Origin: Lingula anatina
Lineage: Eukaryota; Brachiopoda; Lingulata; Lingulida; Lingulidae
Assembly (NCBI RefSeq): GCF_001039355.2
Contig: NW_019775484.1
Span: 304,551-368,550 of the forward strand
DNA: 64,000 bases
Direction of reading: 5' to 3'
Shown: piece by piece, positions 11,767-24,922 of the stretch
Layout: every line of letters starts with the position of its first letter
How positions within the stretch are numbered: the first letter of the stretch is position 1
Made by a program: the position numbers and the translations under genes
The notes under the pieces: model-generated
Databases searched by the model: none
What the model saw: only the letters and a program-made list of their open reading frames with translations
Told to the model about the DNA's origin: nothing

Positions 11767-12136
11767 CTAGCATTTAAATGACGAAGATGGGGTCACACGT
11801 ACCAGTGAAGTAAAAAAGGAGTTTGTGTCTGTGTTTGTGACATGGTTCTAAGACACCGTTTACTAAAGAAACTAGTGTTTACATAGAAACAAGGCGGATT
11901 TTGCTCGTGCACACGTACAGGGAATGATTCATTTAATCTTGCTCACATCCAACATGGGATTGGAGAATTTAATTACGTGTGATTTGTCTGGCGATATTTT
12001 TAATTGCACAATTAATGCAGGCAGATAAGATGCTAAATGTTTGTGGTGCTAAAAGTGGGATATGTCTCCTAATTTAAACTATAAATGATCCACCGAGCTT
12101 GCCGAGGAGGGGGTGTGTGCATTAAGAGCTCATTCG

Positions 12137-12292
12137 GAACAGTGGACTAACTAGTCCGAGGGTCAAATATGGCCGACCCACTTGGAAACGTCCCCATGGG
12201 GAATCTATTCAGTGACTATCAGAGGATTAGACAACAAGGTTTTTAGTGGGTCGCTATATTTGACCCGCAGAACAGTTAGTCCACTGTTCTGA
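12137..12292. mobile_element. MITE family 2, full copy
   Basis: About 47-bp inverted ends: AACAGTGGACTAACT plus GGGTCAAATAT and CGACCCA on the left, mirrored on the right (12246-12292). A partial copy with the same right end lies at about 26043-26148. Non-coding. Confidence 0.65.
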
Positions 12293-12605
12293 GTACGGCC
12301 AGTTTCTGATAACAACCCTGTACCGTAGGTTCCATCCAGCCGAGAGGTTTCTGTAAACAGCGTATTGTGCTTAGCACATCGGAAATGGAATGTGTTACCT
12401 TAGGGCTATATTCTCGCCAGACGGTCATTTGCAATCAATGATATTGCAAGTAAATATAATATTTCAACAAAAGTTCAACGTCTGCATGATTCCAATTAAC
12501 AAATTTATTGTTTTGCTATCCACCATGCTGTGTGCTTGGACAAAGATATTTTCATCAAAGCAATTGAGCTATTTAATGAGCTATGAACTCTAACACTTTT
12601 GCCAT

Positions 12606-12984
12606 TTAACCAACAATAGGTGCCATTCCATCTTTGGGTCTTAGTTCGCAAATGAAGGGTTTTCTTTCCCAGCAAGGGGCGTCTTGCCACAGAAACGCTC
12701 CACTCTTTCCGCTTAAGTCAACGCAATTGCCAAGGGATAGCGAGGACGGATATCCAGCTGCCCAGAGAGCGAAGCTTCCACCACCGAGCTTGGTACTGGC
12801 ATCACTGCTGCTTGTAGTGTCATCACCTGATTAGATAATAATTTTACATTGCCAGTTTTACTAAGGTTTATTATTATTTTGAAATGTAAATTTCACAGAT
12901 AAAGTCGTTTCATGTCACAGATGACGGGATAACATTTCCAGAAACAGATCAGTCATATCATTTTGTAATAGGGTAGTTTAAAAT

Positions 12985-13017
<33 letters not shown>

Positions 13018-13345
13018 TTGACTATCATGACAAGCTTTTGTTAAATCGTTAATACGCTGGCACTCTTATCTATCCCTCACTTACTGGGCTGAGACTTACC
13101 TATCCAGTATACAGCCGCTGTAGACAAGAACCTGACCATGTTATGGTATTCGTATGTGTTCTTTACTGTCATCAGGCGAGACAGCGGAGACAGCGAGGCA
13201 CACACCTTCATAGACATTAAATAATTGTATGTCTCTGTCTTTGGATCGGAGATGTACAGGCACAAACTATCGGTGGCCTCAGTGAACCCAGCAGGGCAGA
13301 GCTTGGCTGAAATAAATAAAAAATGACAAGTTAAAATATATATGT

Positions 13346-13386
<41 letters not shown>

Positions 13387-15705
13387 ATGCAAGCAGAAAT
13401 ACCCGTGGTTATGAAAAACTCCTGTTTGTAGTTTGAGTTAAGTATAAATAAAATTTTAGAGCCAAATTACAATCAACGTATAAGTATGATTAATACGGAT
13501 GGCTGGTTTATGTGATTTACTATATCTGAATACCCTGTACACGTACCCGAACACGGCTGACCTTTGCAAGTTTCGACCTCAACTAATTGGCCAGGACAGT
13601 CCTTGCCACCATTGGTTGGAGGTGGACTATTACACGCCCTGTGCCTTGTCCTGTTGCCTTGATCACAGGTTTTACTGCACACTGACCAGTGTGTCCAAAC
13701 ACTCCAGGTTCCATCAACTGTAGTTATCAACATTAATGTCCAAAGTCAACAATGCTGATTTTTTATGTTTCATATTCAATTCATATTCATATTAGACATT
13801 TAAGATATTACGAAGTTTGAGGAAAATTTCATCAAAATGTAATGCTTTGCAGACTGTGGCAATATGTTAGTGTTCGGTTTTAGATAACCCTATATAAATG
13901 TGATTCGATTATATGAAAAACAGGGTGATATAAATATTTAAAACCATGCTCAAAACAACACAGGAAGGAAAACAATATATTCGATAAATGTCAACATTAT
14001 ATAAGGCGACTGCAAGGAAAACACCCTACCATAATTACGTGTCTGGGAGATGTCATGCTCACTAGAGCACTGTCCTTGGAACTAAAACCCGCTTATTCCT
14101 CCCCAGTATAAATAAGTCACGTACCCGGACACGTTCCATTGTGACAGTGTTCAGTCTGTCGGTCAAGGCCACTGCAGGGGGCACCTGCTCCCTTTGGTGC
14201 GGGATTATCACAGACACGTGTGCGATAGCGTTGCCCTGAACCACAGGTTACCGAACAGCTGCTCCAACCTTCCCAGGCGCCCCACACACCATTAACTAGA
14301 TTACAGACAGACAGAGAAGAATTTCATCATCTGTGTTATGTTTTAAGAATGAAGCAATTTTTCTTCAGTCAACAGCTTAATATTGAAAAGTTTTTACCTG
14401 GAAAGCCTCATTCCCTGATGAAGATGTTCTGCTAGGCAACGAAATATTGGAGGTAAAAACGTTTTGCAATATTATGCTGTTGACTGAAGAAAAAAGGTGT
14501 AAGAATTTTAAATATATTTTTGAAAACGTCTTCCATTTCAATTTTTGTGTGGTTTAATTTGGATCAGTTTATTCAAAATGCAGATTTGCTTCTTTTTCTG
14601 TAATTAAAATATTTAGTAAAATGTACGTGTTCATTGTGTTTGACATCTTTTTCATATCCGTTACTTAAATCTTACATTATTTTTTTTCTATACCTGTAGA
14701 TTCAATGTTAAACATTTCACTGCAGTAATGTTGTTCTTATTGCAATTAGATATTTCTTAATTATAACTTACCCGAATCGTCTTCACATATGAATTCGTAC
14801 GCCATAGAACAACTTCGGTCATTCAGACCTTTTGGGCCTTTCTGCCTATCATTAAAATCGCTATAGTATTGCATGCAACTGCCTTCGCCATTCGGTTCCT
14901 CTGGCATCCACAGAGCAGTCGAAAGTGGCTTTCCTGTTGAGCTCCAGATCCATTTGCCGTTCACTTTGGTTCCATCTACCCAGAAATACTCCCAGTCTGA
15001 AATGTGCGTGTGGAATATTCAAATATCTGGATTTGAGTTGCAAAATGAAGTTGAGTTGCATATTGAAAAAATGTTGTTTGTCAAGTTTGAGCTTCTGTTT
15101 TTGGTATATTTTAGCAAATTGCTCCAAAACATTTTCTGAAATTTTCTGAAAAGGTTTCAAAAATGTTTTTTCAGATTGCAATATAACCATTTGCAATTGC
15201 GATCAAATCGTACGCAATTCAAAAAAATGTGCAATTGCAGTGGAATCACTATGTTGAATTTTTTAAAGCTACAACAGGCCTGAATGTTGAGGAAAAACAA
15301 AAAACAAATTTACCCTAATTCTCTTTTGTAAAATTGCATATACAGAAATTGCATTTAAAATTGACCTTTATAAAACTGCACTTATGGAAATTATAATTAA
15401 CACTGTAAATTACTAATGTTTTCATTACGAAGACGGTTATACTTACTTCTTTTCTTTTCTGAGTATCGTATGACTTTGTCCCGTTATCTTGTGGTTTCCA
15501 ACACCAGCAAATGTGTTCCCTTGGCCTCACATTCACGTTTTGCATCGTACCACGATTTCTTATAGAAGTTCTCAAAACGCAAACAATATTGACCAACCCA
15601 CTCAAAGTGGTTCGAATAGGGCGGGCAGTACACCGCGCCTCTGCCGGGCTGAATGATACACGAAATAAGAAGTGATATTGTCGTCAAACTTAGGCACAAA
15701 GTCAT
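12606..15705 (-). CDS. Locus C: CTLD-TSP1-TSP1-CTLD gene with a nonsense codon
   Basis: Exons: 15447-15705, 14772-14996, 14125-14295, 13547-13717, 13100-13306, 12606-12826, all joined in phase 1; 417 aa if the stop is ignored. The ATG at 15705 opens a signal peptide; upstream in-frame sequence to 15744 has no ATG. Exon 1 has TAA at 15484-15486 (codon 74), where paralogues read a KRD- or RRD-type motif; after it the frame continues to a good GTAAGT donor. CTLD1 has a full EPN (PEEPNGEG) and LND. The two TSP1 repeats are intact, the second with TCDQG instead of TCGQG. CTLD2 ends like A and E (FLWQDAPCWERKPFICEL). Either a recent pseudogene, a null allele or a base error; all other exons look functional. 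Confidence 0.75.
13341..13385. repeat. TG microsatellite
   Basis: A TG run in a locus C intron, about 35 bp upstream (transcript sense) of a CTLD2 exon. Confidence 0.9.
14357..14496 (+). repeat. Dispersed element with hammerhead-like core, copy 2 (foldback)
   Basis: This copy, in a locus C intron, is a near-complete foldback: ends TTCTTCAGTCAACAG and CTGTTGACTGAAGAA, then GTTTTTACCT pairing AGGTAAAAAC. Its apex holds CTGATGA, a TGC-TAG-GCA mini-hairpin and CGAAAT. The TGC/GCA pair replaces TGT/ACA of other copies, a compensatory change. Confidence 0.65.
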
Positions 15706-15770
15706 ATTGGTCTGCGGCTGTGTTTGTCTTTTGAATCCAGACACGTCTCATAGAAATGTTGACGCGCGTG

Positions 15771-15778
15771 TATTTATA
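15771..15778 (-). promoter_or_regulatory. TATA box candidate of locus C
   Basis: TATAAATA on the minus strand about 65 bp upstream of the locus C start codon. An upstream ATG in another frame lies between them. Confidence 0.45.
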
Positions 15779-17101
15779 CTCGATAAAGATAACCTGTTTT
15801 CAGTAGAAGGGAAATAATCTTAAAGGAAATAACGTGAAATACATTGCACATGTCTGGCAGAATATATGAAAAATGGTTCATAGTTATAAGGTTTTACCCT
15901 CTTTTTTGAGCTTCCAATGTAAAAAGTGTGTGAAAAAGCTGCGGTCTTTTCACAGGTGATGATAAAGTTCCAACGTCTCCAATTTTTTATAGCACAAAAT
16001 ACTTGCATATTTATGCTTTAAAAAATTTCAGTTTATACGTAAAACGTAAGATCCTTATCATATTTATCATGATTTCATCACATGGGCACATGCGCACACA
16101 CAAACACACGCGCGTGGTTAATTTTGTTGTTAACGATGTCAATATTGAGGTAAATTGTGCCATAGTAAAGGAAACGATATAACAATATACATGTATTTGA
16201 CCCCTCCATGACATATCTTTAAATCTTGCCGTCGACACGACCTGAAATGATGAACGTTGCCTGTTTGCATTTGCTGTGCGCAGTGTAAATACTGCATCGT
16301 TCGGAGTGTAACTTTTTCACAAAACTAAATGCAATCTTCCCATGGTTAAAGGGTCGTACAAAGGTTTACCGAATTCCCTTTGACAAAAAAATGACACGTG
16401 ATAAATGGAATTTTATGGCAAAAGAGGAATAACTACTATACCGATTAAATCATTTAAACTAATTTTCTTTACCAGCTGCTATCATGCATTCCTACATGTA
16501 TATTTGACAAAAATGTCACCAGCACATTTCAAGCAGGACGATATGTATGCATTTATTGGAACTGAAGCCGTAAATATAATATTGTACATATAGGCAAACA
16601 CGTTTATAAAAAGCTGGTGCGTTCTTATAATTAATTGAATAACAATTGATAATAACATTGTTCATACAGTGAACAACACATATGTAATAAGTGATCAATC
16701 ATTCGTACCTATCTAGCTAACACGGATTAAGCCATTGTTGGACCATTATATCGCGTGAATTAAAATATTTCAGAATTTGATTTTCAATTTTTTCAATTAC
16801 AGGTGCAACGCAAAATCGTCTTATTCCAGCACAACAGTTTTAGATTATAAATATGAGAAGATATTACAGAAGCTTTCAAGTCAAAGTGTTTGCTAGAAAA
16901 AACACCTAAAGTAAGACAAAGTAACATGCCCATGCACTAAGATATCGTCTAAAGTATAAAGTGTCAAGGTTAAAAGTGCGGTACGCTCCTTTTGTTTACC
17001 AGACAAATCCATCACACTTGCAAAGTTTTTTCTCTCAAAATGTGAGCAAAACTGCCCATTGAGGAACAGTGTGAACAGTCCTTGAAAATTTAGCAATTAA
17101 G
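15779..17101. other. Intergenic region C-D
   Basis: No exon recognised on either strand. AT-rich single-copy-looking DNA with short unsupported open frames. Confidence 0.5.
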
Positions 17102-20100
17102 TTAACCAATAATGGGAGATGACACAGACTTGCGCCTGAATTCACAAAGGAACGGTTTTGCTTCATAACAGCCAGCATCTCGCCACATGTATGCATTGTT
17201 TTTCCCGCCCATGACGACGCAGTTGGCTGACGTATTTGTGGATGGTCTTCCTGGTGCCCACTCAGTAAAATCGCCGCCCCCAAGCATGGAGCCATCGCTG
17301 GCAACAAAGTGACCCTCTTGTGCCCTGTCGTTTAGCCCTGCCATGGTGGGGAAGCACAATATTAGACAGTAATTTACAATATTCAAATATGCATTTATCA
17401 TATTCGAATACATGACGCGCTGCAACTTCCCCATATATCCTACGTGCATTTCACACATACGCGAAGCAACTAGATTACATGTTCCACTAAAACCATGGTT
17501 CCAGCAGCATTTGATTGTAAACAATTATGTCCAATACCAATACTATATTATATAAAAATATACATATTAAGCAAAGATATCATATTTATGTATATTCTGC
17601 ACCCACCTATCCAGTGTTCTGTGTTTGATGCCGCTAGCAATTTCGTAAGCTGCTTATACTCGGTTTTACTCTTAATGGTCACCAGACGTGCATGCCGATA
17701 GAGGGCAGCACACGCCAAGCTGGAGTTCTCGTAGTTCAGACGTGCGACTTGCGGGTTTGAGATATTGAAGATGTGCACACACCATGAATCAGACACAGGA
17801 ATGAAGCCTTTTGGACATGAATCATCTAAAAAAAAGAAAACGTACTATACTTACAATTTCATGAACATTAAGGAGCCGGTTAAGATATAAAGTACTGAAA
17901 CTATATAACACACGCTACAGTTCATATTTCATTTTTTAAATGGTGTCGAATGTAAGAATATCATTATATTTTAGCGTGTTACCTATATCCAACAAATCAA
18001 AAAACGATGAAATTGGTATTTATAACATCGGAGACTATATAATAATCTTATCATTTTATTGGACGACTTCAAAGAACCATGCACAAATACGTTTTATTTC
18101 ATGTTTTTTTCTGAAAATGATTTATTCACTTACCGCATCTGTCTCCGAAATATCCCACAGTACAGTTGCACCGGAAGCTACCAATCGTGTTGACGCATAT
18201 CTGGTGAGGGCCATTGCACGTCTTCAAACATTCATCAATGTCTGAAATCGGAAACATTCTAAGCGTATATTTTCCTGAATGTTATGCATACGAACATAAC
18301 GGTTTCGACTCACAATACCAACATGCAAAAGAACATCTTTGTGAACGTCTTTTTCACATTTCGCATTTACCTTAATCCCCTTATTCTCGACTATGATAAT
18401 AAAGCTATACTGTATGAAGCGATAGTTGTCCTTCTAAGCAGTATGAAATACAGGGCCATACCGTCACAGTTTCGACCTTGGAATCCAGGCAAACACTGGC
18501 ATCGAAAGGAACCCTCTCGATTAACGCAACGGGAATTGGTTGGACAAAGGTTCTTGGTGGTACACTCATCAATATCTGTTGATGTGAACAAAGAAAGGAT
18601 TTTAGGGAACTGAATAGTTAATTAAAGTGACATGCAAATTTTACATTTATGAAAATATTTTAATCTTTTTTTTTTTCGTTTCGCAGAGCTAATTTCAAAT
18701 ATGTTTCAAAACATACACATTGACAAACTTAAAGTAGTTCTTTTATTCATTATTCTATCGGATAAGTTTACCTTTGCATGTTCCGTTCTTTAAGACATAT
18801 CCCGAAAGGCATTTGCACGTAAATGTTGAGCCATTCAATACACAAGGGTGGATGCCACAGTCGCAACTGAAATACTCTAGTGGTAAAAAGTTTTTTCAGT
18901 ATAATTTTCCTTGTTATGCATGCCTGGACACCCTCCGAAAAGAAACAAACTTAAAAAACATAGACTTTTAAGATGTTGTAATGAATTCAACTATGTAAAA
19001 AATTCGTTTCCCCCAAGAAAAGCCAATTTATGACTCTTCTGCCTGCTAAATGAACAATTGTTACGCCTTCCAAGTAAGGCAAAGCGCCTGCAAAAACAAT
19101 CGAAACACTTCAAGAAGTCTGGTTAAGTATGGTTGAACAGGGGAGCAGGCAGGACGAGAAGCGTGGTGAACGAGTGCGGTAAGAGGAGAACGTAGCTCCC
19201 CATGTATTTGTGTATCAAAACAAAATGTGAAACTTACAAACGCGAGTATCATATACCTTTGCACTCAGTGGCGTTTGCCACCCCAATTCTATCAGTTGTT
19301 TTGCCTTTAGGACACCGGATACAAGACACTTGTCCAGGGTTGTCCTGGTAATGTCCAAACGGACAAGACAGACAATCCCCATCATTTGTATCATAATAAG
19401 TACCACGAGAACAGCGGTCTGAAATGATTGGTCTAATTATTTTACGCGGTAAAAAATGCAATGGATTGTGGACGCTATTTCTCTGCTTGTCTCCTATCAT
19501 TAGATGTAAAGAACTACATGTATGCTGCGAAGCTTAAGGATGCTTTTATAACCTCTATGAATACAACACTGGTCAAAAAGGTTGTCCCACCCCCATTTCC
19601 ATGTACTTTTATTTACAAATGATCACCTCACAGCTGTGAACTGTTAGAAATAGTGCTTTTTATTACTGATACCGTGTCTAACATGATTAATGGTTTAAAA
19701 AATACAAGGTCTTTGAGTCCTGATATTAATCCTACTGAGCACCTGTGGCATAAATTGGAATGTGCATTGCAGAGGAGAACCAATTCTTAAATAATCTTGA
19801 CCAATTCTGCCACGATCTTTAGGATGCATGGGACGATATCCCACAAAACAGAATTGTAACCCGTGCTGAAGGCTTGTCGCGCCGTCTACAGGAGATAATT
19901 GCAGTACGCGGTAGACGCACACGCTGGTAGGCACGTGACCTTTAACGAACACACCCTAATGCTAATTGTGTGTGAAATTGGTGACATTTGATAGCGTCTT
20001 TTCAATTTTATAGACATTTATTTACATCTGTAGAAGTCACAGTGAAACAGTCGATTTTAGGGGGTACCTCATAAATTTTACTAAATGGTATAAAAAATGT

Positions 20101-23100
20101 ATATTTTCACCACTATTTTGTATTTTTTAAACCATTAATCACGTTAGACACGGTATCCGTAATAAGCACTATTTCTAACAATTTACAGCTGTAAGGTGAT
20201 CATTAGTAAATAAAAGTACATGGAAATGGGGGTGGGACAACCTTTTTGACCAATGTTGTACATTCATAAAGAAAGTTAATACCTTAATAAAAAACGTTAA
20301 TTCTGACTTTTGCAAAATCTGACATTCACGTTTTACATGACAAGGAGTCACAATTTCGATTCTGACGTAGTACTTTCACAAAACGTTAACAATTCCTTGA
20401 GGTGGAAGACATTTCGTTGTATCCTTCAAGTTACTGACCACATATATGATTCATACACTGGAGAAACTCACAGCATTTGATTCCACTTTTAATGGACCCC
20501 ATGCGACATCCTGTGCGTGGTCTACTTATCACCAAGTTGTCGGTTTGTAAGTCGATATATTGGCCGTTCACAGAGATTGCTATAGGGGTAGACTGCAGGA
20601 CCTGTTTGATAGCAGACGCAGTGGACCTTAAAAAGAAAAGACAGGGACTGATTCTGCGTAGTTCAAACAAATATATCGTAGACTTAATTGTTATCTGCAG
20701 GTAATCGTAAATTACATGAGGTATTCAACTGAGATGAAATGCGAGACAACTACACTATATATATTCAAGGTAACGTTCGCGCCAATCATTTATTACTTAC
20801 TGTATTGATTTTGCCAGTCTTAGGACGTTTGCTTTAACTTCTGAAAGAGAACTTGCGTTTGTATCACCACCGCGGATGTGGAGCACGATCCTTATGTTAA
20901 AAGTGACCATTGTGTTTCGCTTTACACTCCCTGCTCGCTTAACTTGGACGCCCTTGGCCTAAAAGATTCCAAATTGCGCTTTAAGGACTTCATAGGTAGT
21001 ATGTTCAATAGCATTTTATCGGATATACACATGGATACGACCTTCAGCAACACAATTGCAATACTTCCTGACATTGTCATTACACATCTATTGTATCCAT
21101 AATTATGACATGTAACAAATTTCCCCTATGCAAACATTAGACTTCCTTACCTCGCACGATTTGGAGCATTTTCCAAGTGTGTTTAGTTTGCCTCTAACAC
21201 CATCAGCAATCTCTGTCTTTATCTGATCGTCTTCGAGGTAATCATAGAAAGGAACATCAGCAATTAGCCCATCCAAACCCCCGTCTACCCCTAGAAGATC
21301 CCCCACTGAAAACGACACATTCCAGCAATAAAATAACCAATATCGCAGTTGATTTGTACAATTTTGATAAAAAGGAAGTTTGGAAACACAATCTACCAAA
21401 AAATATGGTTTTTAGACACCATCCTAACTTTGAAAGCATTATCCCTCACGTAAATTTTAGATTGCCCATTGCGTCTAACAAAATAATTGACAATCATTTG
21501 CAAAGTGTATTTTATCGAATACCTTTAATAACTGGACACCAATTATACGAACTTCTGATGAAATATAATACCTACATTATTTAATATCTAAACGTGAACC
21601 ACTTACCTTCACAGTCCTCGACACTAGTTGACGGCAGAAATCCGCCACCATATTGGGGCAACCCCCAAGACCATCCTGTCTCGGAATTACAGTAAAATGT
21701 TTTGTCACGAGCGACATATTTATAACCGTCCTCACACCTCATGTGGCACGTTTTACCAGAATTGATGTCTTCACAGACCTTAAAACCATGTTTGGGGTCT
21801 CGTAGGGCTGTCGTGTCACATGTTCCAGACGCTGCAAGAAGAAGGTAAAGTTGAATATAGGTTTGAATTATAGCATATCAAAAAAAATTGAAACTCTTTG
21901 GCATGCACAAATCACAACACAATTAATGTAGAAGGGGATGACAAGAAAAAACACCAAGAACGTCGCCAGAGCATATCTTCCCATGTAATAACTTCTATTT
22001 ACTTACGATAAAACTTGACTCTAGTGGCAAAGATTGTGACTTTTTAAAAGGATAATGTTGTACAAGATTCCCCTATTTCTTTTCAAAATTTTCCCCTTCA
22101 ATTTGACACTCACGCTCACAAACAGGAACTTTCAGTTTCTGTGAGTCGCACACAGCTTCAGGCACAGACGTGTTGGTTAGTCTGTATCCCACGTGACAGT
22201 CATAGCCAACTCCTTTTCCTTCACACACGTACTTGTCTGACTCCTTGGGCTCACCGTTAGGAATCGCCTTTGTCTTGCCACAGCATACTAGAATACAAAA
22301 TAAACTCAATTTAACATGTAACACATGGTTATGTTTTTAAAATAGGAAAGTGCCAATAAATGCATAACATAGTACATTAACCAAAGCAGAAACACATAAT
22401 TAATATGATTTTTTTACTTCTCTTGACTAAAACGGTATTCTTTATAGTATACTAGTTCAAACTTTAACACGCACATGTCGAGACGGAATAGCTCCCTATA
22501 GTAGATAACACATAATCTAATATTCATTAATATAAGGACGAGATCTGTTTTGACCTGCTTTTCACCAACAAATATGGACTTACCCTTGCACTCCGGCTCT
22601 GTACCTGATAGTGAACCGTTTGCCTGACATGTTCGTATCAAACTGCCACTAACATAAGTGTAATCTGGCAGACAGTAATAACGTACATATTCCTTCTCGT
22701 TTATTCTGGGAGCAGATACCGAACTCATGGCTCCGGGCACGGCGTGGACCTGACAAGCTGGAAAAATCAATTTGACGTGTTTTAATCGAATAGAATCAAA
22801 CACACTTGCTGTAGAGAGAACCTCGAGTCTTCACTACATATAAAATCCTGAGTAGAGAAAACCTCCTCGCTAAAGTGAATCTCCTGAGTATAGAGAGAAC
22901 TTCTTCACTAGACTACCCACCCAAGTCGTCACAAGCCAATTCCATACAAGAAACATGTTTTGACAGCACTGTGCAAGTGCTCCGTACAATAGTGTCTATT
23001 GTCCACAACGACCTACGTCGCTCTACCAATTGACAAAAAGCAGTAAACAAGTATAAAATCTCCGTAGTAGGTTTGATTCCCACTCGGTCTCGTTTTTTTC

Positions 23101-24922
23101 CTTATATCATTATTATTAATGTAAATATATATTAATATAAAATGATTTTTGATAATTATTTCTGCACCTGAAGGCGGGGTAGAGTGGATTTTTGTGGGAT
23201 TTTGTTTGAAAATGCATGCCACGAACAAATAAAAGATCACAATTGTCATGGTAAAATATTAATAATCAATCTCATATCATGGTTCATTGATTGATGTGAC
23301 GGGTATCAGCTAGATTAACTAGTAGTTCGTGTTCACAATATTTGTGTCTCTAACAGTCAAGGGCGTATAGGTGACCCCTATGTGCAAGCGAGATTAACAC
23401 TCTTAAGGTCATATCTAACTTACCTGGACATGGGCCTGGGAAACAAACTTCAGTTTCACGCCCAGATCCAGGACAGTGTTTACCGTCGCCTAAAGGTGCT
23501 GGGTTATCACACTGTCGACGTCTGTACCTCAGCCCCTGTGAACCACATGTCAGTGAACACCCACTCCAGTCACTCCAGGCTCCCCAGGCTCCGTTTACTG
23601 AAATTTAGCATTCATCTCTGAGGTGAATTGTCCCTTTCTGCTGTAGTTCAAAGGTGTATGCAAGCTTAAGTAGCGATATTTAGCTGCATCATTCTGATTA
23701 TTAGTTCACTTATTCATTACTATGTAATCTTGCCTCCTATAAAATATCAAAATGGCTACTCATCTTTCTTTTTGCCCAAACCCACAGTACCCCAGTGACT
23801 CATAATATAGCTTCCTACGGATTTTCTACAAGTCTAGTCGACTTATTATATTAAAATTTGTGCCAAGTCTGATTTTTTCTTGTGACATGACCATTCATAC
23901 CAGCAAACTTACCTGATTTCTTCTCACATATAAAAGCATAATGGTCATGACATGTTGCATCATTAAGACCCCATATGCCCCCATAAGTTCGCAAGTGCAT
24001 ACAATTCTCCCAGCCCCGACCGTTTGGCTCATTAGGGTACCATAAAACTGAATATACGCCGGTGCCTTTGGAATACCAGATCCAGTTACCATTCTTTTGT
24101 GGGTCCCTTCCATCCACCCAGTACCACGTGCCGAGTGGAACTGCAATAGATACGTCATGAAATCATATTAGCATATTTTCGCACGCGTGTTTTAATATAT
24201 GCAATTACTGGAATGAATAATGCCTCAAATGAATTTATATTTCTTATCAAAATCAACCAAAATTAAACAAAGATGGAACCAGTGGTATTCTTCTGGATAA
24301 AAGTGACGCAATTGTAGCCCAGTTATGGAAGCATCCAAAATATGAACATTTTAGTATCATATACATATATACAAAACAAATATAAAACGAAAGAAGTAAA
24401 TACGGACATAAACGTTGTCTAACTCGTTGGCAAACAATGCATTAGTAAATTACTTAGCTGACCGGTTTAAGTTTTATCGAAGCCACTTACAGCTTGATGA
24501 GTTCACGTAATGTTAGATTTGTATTTGCTTATCCTTAACTAAAGAAAAAACATGGATGTATCCACCATTAGATAATTAAAAAATTTAAAAAATATTTGAT
24601 ACATAAGCTACAAAAGAAGGGGGGGTCCAAAATTATCTATTAGAGCTAATATAAAACAGTAATTCAACTTACTGTGATTTGCTTTCATATAACGGGCAAT
24701 CATATCCCTTTTTGGTGTTGTATCCAGTACTGCCAAATGTGAATCTTCGTTGGCACATTTTTGTTGAGCGTCCTGCCATGATGTCCGAACATTGCTGACG
24801 AAACGAAAACAAGACGAATCCATGAAAGTGTACTGGTAAGGGCAAGCACTTGACGCTGGTCGTATTTGCAACTTGATGCAACACATAAAGAGTGCCACCA
24901 ACTGTACATGAATCCACCTCAT
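17102..24922 (-). CDS. Locus D: long-form CTLD-TSP1-CCP-EGF-CTLD protein
   Basis: Fifteen exons, 2637 nt, 878 aa: 24673-24922 (signal peptide, CTLD1a), 23913-24140 (CTLD1b), 23424-23597 (TSP1), 22584-22757 (sushi), 22114-22287 (sushi-like), 21607-21831 (sushi-like with WSW), 21151-21305, 20801-20958, 20472-20626 (unrecognised module), 19257-19418 (ephrin-receptor-like Cys, GCC2_GCC3 type), 18772-18876 (EGF), 18462-18575 and 18134-18241 (EGF starting DIDEC, calcium-binding type), 17607-17825 and 17102-17337 (CTLD2). All splice phases agree; only the module uses phases 0 and 2 internally. CTLD1 has NEPNGRG and GLND, so calcium-dependent sugar binding is plausible; CTLD2 lacks EPN. Start chosen at 24922, giving a signal peptide and a 250-nt first exon as in A, G and H. 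Secreted; ligand unknown. Shares its architecture with H and I. Confidence 0.88.
19562..20260 (+). mobile_element. Decayed Tc1/mariner-type element with long terminal inverted repeats
   Basis: In a locus D intron. The two ends (about 19562-19707 and 20115-20260) are inverted copies of each other over roughly 145 bp and are bounded by TA. Between them the + strand retains [11 protein letters not shown], the C-terminal catalytic DPN-x-E region of Tc1-like transposases, then [11 protein letters not shown]-like remnants broken by stops and frameshifts. Only the transposase tail remains, so the copy cannot move itself. Confidence 0.8.
20472..21305 (-). other. Unrecognised three-exon module of locus D
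   Basis: Exons 21151-21305 (phase 1-0), 20801-20958 (0-2), 20472-20626 (2-1) encode about 156 aa that match no domain I know. Visible order: acidic start, a helix-like stretch ending in C-x3-C, a beta-like [11 protein letters not shown], an amphipathic helix, ISVNG, then NLVISRP, a Cys and GSI(K)SG...CC. Counterparts occur in I (58304-59210) and H. The strand-helix-helix-strand pattern recalls SEA domains; this is inference. Confidence 0.7.

Noticed and set aside
15705-15744. Longer N-terminus for locus C starting at 15744
   Set aside because: The codon there is GTG, and the ATG at 15705 opens directly into the signal peptide.
21354-21584. 76-codon + strand frame in locus D
   Set aside because: Intron sequence of D, no domain and no splice support.
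22990-23095. tRNA-like motifs (GGTTTGATTCCC and GGTAGAGC)
   Set aside because: The A-box-like and B-box-like motifs lie on opposite strands and no cloverleaf can be drawn.
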